Positions 60,263-64,000 of a stretch of DNA of 64,000 nucleotides are shown one piece after another. The position numbers and the translations under genes are program-made. The stretch comes from Natronoarchaeum rubrum (GTDB lineage: Archaea > Halobacteriota > Halobacteria > Halobacteriales > Natronoarchaeaceae): contig NZ_JANHDP010000004.1 of NCBI RefSeq assembly GCF_024494695.1, positions 124,001 through 188,000 of the forward strand. Reading direction: 5' to 3'. The notes beneath the pieces are model-generated. The model worked only from the letters and a program-made list of their open reading frames with translations, was not told the DNA's origin and made no database searches. How positions within the stretch are numbered: the stretch's first letter is position 1; every line of letters begins with the position of its first letter.

Positions 60263-60332
60263 GGTATGTGAGTCTCTGGCAATCTGCAGTTATGTGTTTT
60301 CCGATTCGCGAGGTGGCGCCGCCGGCCAGCGC

Positions 60333-61196
60333 TCAGGTCGTGCGGTCGACGGGATCGCCGGCCTCGTCCGGCCGGGCGTCGGAGCCGTCGATCGCGCCGG
60401 CTTTCAGCTCCGCGGCCTTGGCTTCGAGCCGCTCGGCGACGGTGCCGCCGTCCGTCTCGCCCTCCGCGACGATGTCGACGAACACGCTGCCCGCGACGAC
60501 GCCGTCGGCGCCCGCCGCGACGATCTCCTCGGCGTGCTCGCGCTCGCTGACGCCGAAGCCCACCGCCTTGGGGACCGACCACTCGGCGAGCCGCGCGAGG
60601 CTCTCGTGGGTCGCATCGCTGACGTCGGCCTGCGCGCCCGTCGTTCCGAGGCGGGCCTGGACGTAGACGAATCCGGAGACGCGCTCGCGCATCGCCTCTA
60701 AGCGCTCGTCGGTGGTCGTCGGCGCGACGACGAAGATCAGGTCGACGCCGAACTCGTCGCAGGCCTCCCGAAGCGGGTCCGATTCGTCGACCGGCAGGTC
60801 CGGAATGATCAGCCCGGAGATGCCGGCCTCGGACGCACGTCGGACGAATGGACGGAGGCGCTCGTAGTCGTTGCCCTCCTTCTCCTCGCCGTACTGGTAC
60901 AGCAGGTTGTAGTAGGTCATGCAGACCAGCGGCACGTCGACGTCCAGGCCTTCGACGATCTCGAAGAATCGCTCGGGCGTCGTGCCCGCCGCGAGCGCGC
61001 GCTGGATCGCGTTCTGGATCGTCGGGCCGTCTGCGATCGGCTCCGAAAAGGGCATCCCGAGCTCGATCACGTCGGCGCCGCCCGCCGCCAGCGCCTCGAC
61101 GTACTCGGCGGTGGCCTCGGGCTCGGGGTCGCCCGCCGTGACGTACGGAACGAGCGACGGCTCGTCGCCGGCGATCGCCTGCTCTACGTCACTCAT
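60333..61196 (-). CDS. trpA: Tryptophan synthase alpha subunit
   Basis: A 287-residue TIM-barrel TrpA, which cleaves indole-3-glycerol phosphate to indole. The catalytic Glu and Asp are E45 and D56 in [35 protein letters not shown] and [18 protein letters not shown] follow in order. Its start overlaps the trpB stop by eight bases, so the two are translationally coupled and form the alpha-beta complex. The C terminus is extended and acidic ([15 protein letters not shown]). It is the last gene of the trpC-trpB-trpA unit. Confidence 0.96.
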   Translation of the reverse strand: MSDVEQAIAGDEPSLVPYVTAGDPEPEATAEYVEALAAGGADVIELGMPFSEPIADGPTIQNAIQRALAAGTTPERFFEIVEGLDVDVPLVCMTYYNLLYQYGEEKEGNDYERLRPFVRRASEAGISGLIIPDLPVDESDPLREACDEFGVDLIFVVAPTTTDERLEAMRERVSGFVYVQARLGTTGAQADVSDATHESLARLAEWSVPKAVGFGVSEREHAEEIVAAGADGVVAGSVFVDIVAEGETDGGTVAERLEAKAAELKAGAIDGSDARPDEAGDPVDRTT

Positions 61197-62460
61197 GGAA
61201 GACCCCCATGTCGGGCGCGGCGTCGATGTCGCGCTTCTCGGTCTCCTCGATGGCGGATTCGAGGTCCTTGTCGCCCCGGCCCGACAGGTTGAGCACGATC
61301 ACGTCGCCCAGATCCTGCTCCGCCGTCTCGGCGGGGACGCCGTCGGGGCCGAGTTGCTGTTCGAGGAAGGCGACGGCGTGGGCAGACTCCAGCGCGGGGA
61401 TGATCCCCTCGACCTGCGAGAGCCGGTGGAACCCTTCGAGCGCGGCGTCGTCGTCGACGCTGACCGGCGTAACCAGATCCTCGTCGACGAGGTACGACAG
61501 TTCCGGCCCGACGCCGGCGTAGTCCAGCCCCGAGGAGACGCTGTGGGACTCGACGATCTGGCCGTCGGCGTCCTGCAGCAGCTTGGTTCGGGCGCCGTGG
61601 AGGACGCCTTCGTCGCCCGAAGAGAGCGACGCCGAGTGCGGGGCGACGCCCTCGTCCTCGTCGACGAACAGGCCCTCGCCGCCCGCTTCGACGGCGAACA
61701 GCGTCGTGTCACCGTCTTCGGCGTCCGGAACGAACTCGTGGAACGCGCCCATCGTGTTCGAGCCGCCGCCCGCACAGGCGACGACGCTGTCGGGCAGGCG
61801 CCCGGCTTTGTCCCGAACCTGCTCGCGGGCCTCCTCGCCGATCACCGACTGGAAGTCCCGCACCATCCGCGGGAAGGGATGGGGACCGACGATCGAGCCG
61901 ATCACGTAGTGGGTGTCCTCGACGCTGGTCGCCCACTCGCGCATCGTCTCGTTGATCGCCTCCTTGAGCGTGCCCCGGCCGACGGTCACCGGGATCACCT
62001 CGGCGCCGTTGAGACGCATCCGGAACACGTTGGGGCGCTGGCGGTTGATGTCGCGGCGACCCATGTAGATCTCGCAGGGCATATCGAGGTGTGCCGCGGC
62101 CATCGCCGTCGCGGTGCCGTGCTGGCCGGCGCCGGTCTCGGCGACGATGCGCTCCTTGCCCATGTACTTCGCCAGCAGCACCTGGCCGAGCGCGTTGTTG
62201 AGCTTGTGGGCGCCGCCGTGGAGCAGATCTTCGCGTTTGAGATAGACGTCGGCGTCGTAGCGCTCGGATAGCTGATCGGCGCGCTGCAAGGGCGTGGGTC
62301 GGCCGCCGAAGTCGGCCAGGCGCTCCCGGAACTCGTCCATGAACCCGTCCTCGTTCTCGAGGACGTAGCGCTCGTAGGCGTCGGTGAGCTCCTCGATCGC
62401 CGGCATCAACACTTCCGGCACGTACTGTCCGCCGTACTCTCCGAACTTCGTCGTGCTCAT
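61189..62460 (-). CDS. trpB: Tryptophan synthase beta subunit
   Basis: A 423-residue PLP enzyme joining indole and serine. The Schiff-base lysine is K86 in [15 protein letters not shown], the substrate Glu follows in [17 protein letters not shown], and the phosphate loop is [14 protein letters not shown]. It is of the TrpB1 type, which pairs with TrpA. It overlaps trpC by four bases (ATGA) and trpA by eight, a tight operon. It has the normal length plus a short C-terminal tail ([11 protein letters not shown]). Confidence 0.97.
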   Translation of the reverse strand: MSTTKFGEYGGQYVPEVLMPAIEELTDAYERYVLENEDGFMDEFRERLADFGGRPTPLQRADQLSERYDADVYLKREDLLHGGAHKLNNALGQVLLAKYMGKERIVAETGAGQHGTATAMAAAHLDMPCEIYMGRRDINRQRPNVFRMRLNGAEVIPVTVGRGTLKEAINETMREWATSVEDTHYVIGSIVGPHPFPRMVRDFQSVIGEEAREQVRDKAGRLPDSVVACAGGGSNTMGAFHEFVPDAEDGDTTLFAVEAGGEGLFVDEDEGVAPHSASLSSGDEGVLHGARTKLLQDADGQIVESHSVSSGLDYAGVGPELSYLVDEDLVTPVSVDDDAALEGFHRLSQVEGIIPALESAHAVAFLEQQLGPDGVPAETAEQDLGDVIVLNLSGRGDKDLESAIEETEKRDIDAAPDMGVFHE

Positions 62461-63314
62461 TCGTTGTCTCCTCTCTGGGACTCCGCCATGGTCAGTCGTT
62501 CGGTGTTCTCTCGAACGGTTGCGGCCGGATCCGCGTCGTCGTCCTCGCGAGGCGAAGCCGAGCGAGGGCTCGATGAGCTTCGCTCATCGGTGTCGTAGTC
62601 CATGATCGCGCTGCCGATCAGCAGGGCGTCGGCGCCCGCCTCCCGCATCCGTCGGACGTCTGCCGGCGTCGAGACGCCGCTTTCGGCGATCAGCGTCACG
62701 TCGTCGGGTGCGTGCGCGGCGACGTCCTCGAACGTCGCGAGGTCGACCTCCAGCTTCGCGAGGTCGCGGTTGTTCACCCCGACGAATTCGGCACCGGCGT
62801 CGATCGCTCGTTCCAGTTCCTCGCGCGTGTGAACTTCGACGAGCACCTGAAACCCTCGATCGCGGGCCGCCGCGAGCAGGTCGGCCAGATCGTCGCCGAC
62901 GAACCGCGCGATCAGCAGGACGACGTCGGCCTCGACGGCGTCGAGCTGGGCCTCGCGCAGCAGGAAATCCTTGCGCAACACCGGTACGTCGACGGCCTCG
63001 CGCACTCGTTCGAGGTACTCCGGGCTGCCGCCGAAGTGCTCCGGTTCGGTGAGCACCGAGAGGGCGGCCGCACCGCCGTCGACCATCGCGCGGGCGAGCT
63101 CGACGGGATCGTCGGTTCGGGTACCCTCCGTCGTCGGGCTGGTGGGCTTGACCTCGGCGATCACCGGCGTCCGGCCGTCCGCCTCCGTCGCCGCGACGGC
63201 GTCGTCGAGCGACCGGGGGTCGACCGACACGCGCTCTCCGTCGGGCGAGTCGCGCCGTTCGGCGGCGTCGAGGATCGATCGGACCGCCGGCGCTACGTCT
63301 TCATCAGCGTCCAT
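62457..63314 (-). CDS. trpC: Indole-3-glycerol phosphate synthase
   Basis: A 285-residue TIM barrel closing the indole ring. Catalytic residues: E54 and K56 ([11 protein letters not shown]), K115 ([11 protein letters not shown]), and the later Glu in [23 protein letters not shown] is also typical. After the last barrel strand ([14 protein letters not shown]) an unusual [20 protein letters not shown] stretch intervenes before the normal final helix (VRENTERLT); it is encoded by a double hairpin at 62543-62589. The ATG at 63314 heads the trpC-trpB-trpA operon, with a minus-strand TATA-like CTTATGTG about 27-34 bases upstream. Confidence 0.95.
   Translation of the reverse strand: MDADEDVAPAVRSILDAAERRDSPDGERVSVDPRSLDDAVAATEADGRTPVIAEVKPTSPTTEGTRTDDPVELARAMVDGGAAALSVLTEPEHFGGSPEYLERVREAVDVPVLRKDFLLREAQLDAVEADVVLLIARFVGDDLADLLAAARDRGFQVLVEVHTREELERAIDAGAEFVGVNNRDLAKLEVDLATFEDVAAHAPDDVTLIAESGVSTPADVRRMREAGADALLIGSAIMDYDTDERSSSSPRSASPREDDDADPAATVRENTERLTMAESQRGDNE
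62543..62589 (-). repeat. In-frame double-hairpin element near the trpC 3' end
   Basis: In the coding direction, CGATGAGC pairs with GCTCATCG around GAA (62589-62571), then after AGC, CCTCGC pairs with GCGAGG (62567-62543). It encodes [15 protein letters not shown] inside an otherwise normal TrpC tail. Plan, junction sequence (CG-AGC-CCT) and reading frame match the element at 51191-51233. Confidence 0.65.
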
Positions 63315-63340
63315 TATCGTACATTAACGGACGGAAATGC

Positions 63341-63349
63341 ACATAAGAC
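63341..63349 (-). promoter_or_regulatory. Probable TATA box of trpCBA
   Basis: The minus strand reads GTCTTATGTG across 63340-63349. It lies 27-35 bases before the trpC ATG at 63314, so the transcript would begin at or just before that ATG. I see no stem-loop leader or leader peptide of the attenuator type. Confidence 0.4.
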
Positions 63350-63473
63350 TTGCGCACCCGCGCGACGCGTCTACTCCAAAGCGGTGCTAATTCGACAAAA
63401 AGTGCGATCGGGACTATCTACAGACGGGGGACGATGCCGGATGCCGGAACGTCGCCGAACGTCGGCGTCCGAC

Positions 63474-64000
63474 CTACTTCCAGGCGTCGTCGTACTCGCC
63501 CGTCGAGTCCGCGGGCGTCGTGTACGTCCGATTCGAGCCGGACTCCCAGGTGACGCTCCCGCTGTCGTCTTTCTTGATGAACTTGAACTCCAGATCGGTC
63601 CCGGCGGGGACGCTCACGTCGTGGTACCAGTCGGGGTACTCGTGTTCGACCTGGTTGAAGAACGGCCCGACGGCCTGGGCCGTGTCCCAGTTCCCCAGTT
63701 CGGGGACGTTGCCGACGAGGTAGACGCTCTCACCGGGGTCGGTGGTGGCGTCTCTGACGACGAACCGGACCGACTCCTGACTGGCCGTCAACACCTCGAA
63801 GTGGTCGAACGAGCCGCTCTGGTTGCCGTTCGCGTCGGTCACCGAGACCGCGTACTCGCCGCCGCCGACGTTCGGGACGGTGACCTCGATCTCCGTGTCC
63901 GACCAGGAGACGACGTTCGCGTCGGTGCCGCCGAACTGGACCGAGCCGGTCGCGTCGCCGAACCCTTCCCCGCTGACCACGACGCTGTTTCCGGGCGTCC
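63474..64000 (-). CDS. CGTase-like alpha-amylase family enzyme, C-terminal part (IPT/TIG + CBM20)
   Basis: The window cuts this gene; the visible 175 codons are its C terminus. First comes the end of an IPT/TIG domain ([35 protein letters not shown]), then a complete starch-binding CBM20 domain: [38 protein letters not shown] through [27 protein letters not shown], with the Trp residues that stack on glucose. TIG followed by CBM20 is the ending of cyclodextrin glucanotransferases and maltogenic amylases, which are secreted. The catalytic domains and signal peptide lie beyond 64000, so the exact product is not proven. Confidence 0.87.
   Translation of the reverse strand, partial: TPGNSVVVSGEGFGDATGSVQFGGTDANVVSWSDTEIEVTVPNVGGGEYAVSVTDANGNQSGSFDHFEVLTASQESVRFVVRDATTDPGESVYLVGNVPELGNWDTAQAVGPFFNQVEHEYPDWYHDVSVPAGTDLEFKFIKKDDSGSVTWESGSNRTYTTPADSTGEYDDAWK

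Noticed and set aside
1..64000. tRNA, rRNA and insertion-sequence genes
   Set aside because: I looked in all larger gaps for T-loop-like GGTTCGAATCC sequences, paired acceptor stems and transposase motifs and saw none. A covariance-model scan would be the decisive test.

Overview
The window is from an extremely halophilic archaeon (class Halobacteria). Proteins are strongly acidic (runs of Asp/Glu), base composition is high-GC with G/C-ending codons, many genes start at or next to the expected transcription start 25-30 bases after a TATA-like box (leaderless style), and the basal machinery is archaeal (TFB, TFE, archaeal AspRS, geranylgeranylglyceryl phosphate synthase, archaellin-type secretion signal). 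The saccharolytic CGTase fragment at the right edge fits a sugar-using haloarchaeon; I cannot fix the genus.

Layout. 1-9.7 kb: 3' end of gatB, small zinc-ribbon and regulatory proteins (HTH_10, HalOD1), topA, a cupin, a TauE/SafE permease, a DICT-domain sensor, GGGP synthase and a MATE exporter. 9.7-12.6 kb: a less GC-rich block with two related membrane proteins flanking a winged-helix regulator. 12.9-21 kb: aspS, mfnA-type decarboxylase, DUF4013 membrane protein, an oxidoreductase, small regulators and metG. 21-29.6 kb: histidine kinase, DUF7344/HalOD1/HTH_10 regulators, pyk, an NfeD-SPFH pair and a winged-helix protein with a Tat-like N terminus. 29.6-35.9 kb: DUF7123, ITP/XTP phosphatase, aroC, a 0.64-kb non-coding stretch with inverted repeat elements, a fructosamine-kinase-like protein, aroA, and a DUF7504/DUF7344 regulator. 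36-43.8 kb: peptidase M24, an archaellin-like gene without a standard start, acyl-CoA dehydrogenase, RIO/Kdo-kinase-like protein, nitrilase-type amidase, SRPBCC, LEA-2 and DUF7528 proteins. 43.8-44.9 kb: a sharply AT-richer island with one membrane-anchored coiled-coil protein. 44.9-55 kb: AbrB-PhoU regulator, ATP-NAD-kinase-like protein, the tfe-DUF2110-DUF5803 overlapping operon, prephenate dehydrogenase plus Rsm22-like methyltransferase, tfb, and a Tat-exported protein. 55-63.3 kb: aromatic amino-acid genes aroD, dehydroquinate synthase II, ADTH synthase and trpCBA, with a DUF6293-type regulator among them. The window ends inside a CGTase-like gene.

How the genes fit together. Many chorismate-pathway steps are here: ADTH synthase and dehydroquinate synthase II (the archaeal entry route that avoids DAHP synthase), aroD, aroA, aroC, prephenate dehydrogenase, and trpC-trpB-trpA. 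GatB and an AspRS with sequence hallmarks of the non-discriminating type suggest indirect Asn-tRNA formation. TFB and TFE supply basal transcription.

The least explained structures are: a second copy of the last ten codons of aspS 107 bp downstream; related double-hairpin elements inserted in the same reading frame in trpC and in prephenate dehydrogenase; an inverted pair of dispersed elements near 32 kb; the low-GC island; a 58-bp minisatellite; and a 9-bp repeat operator-like array between two divergent genes. I saw no tRNA, rRNA, CRISPR array, IS transposase or replication origin.
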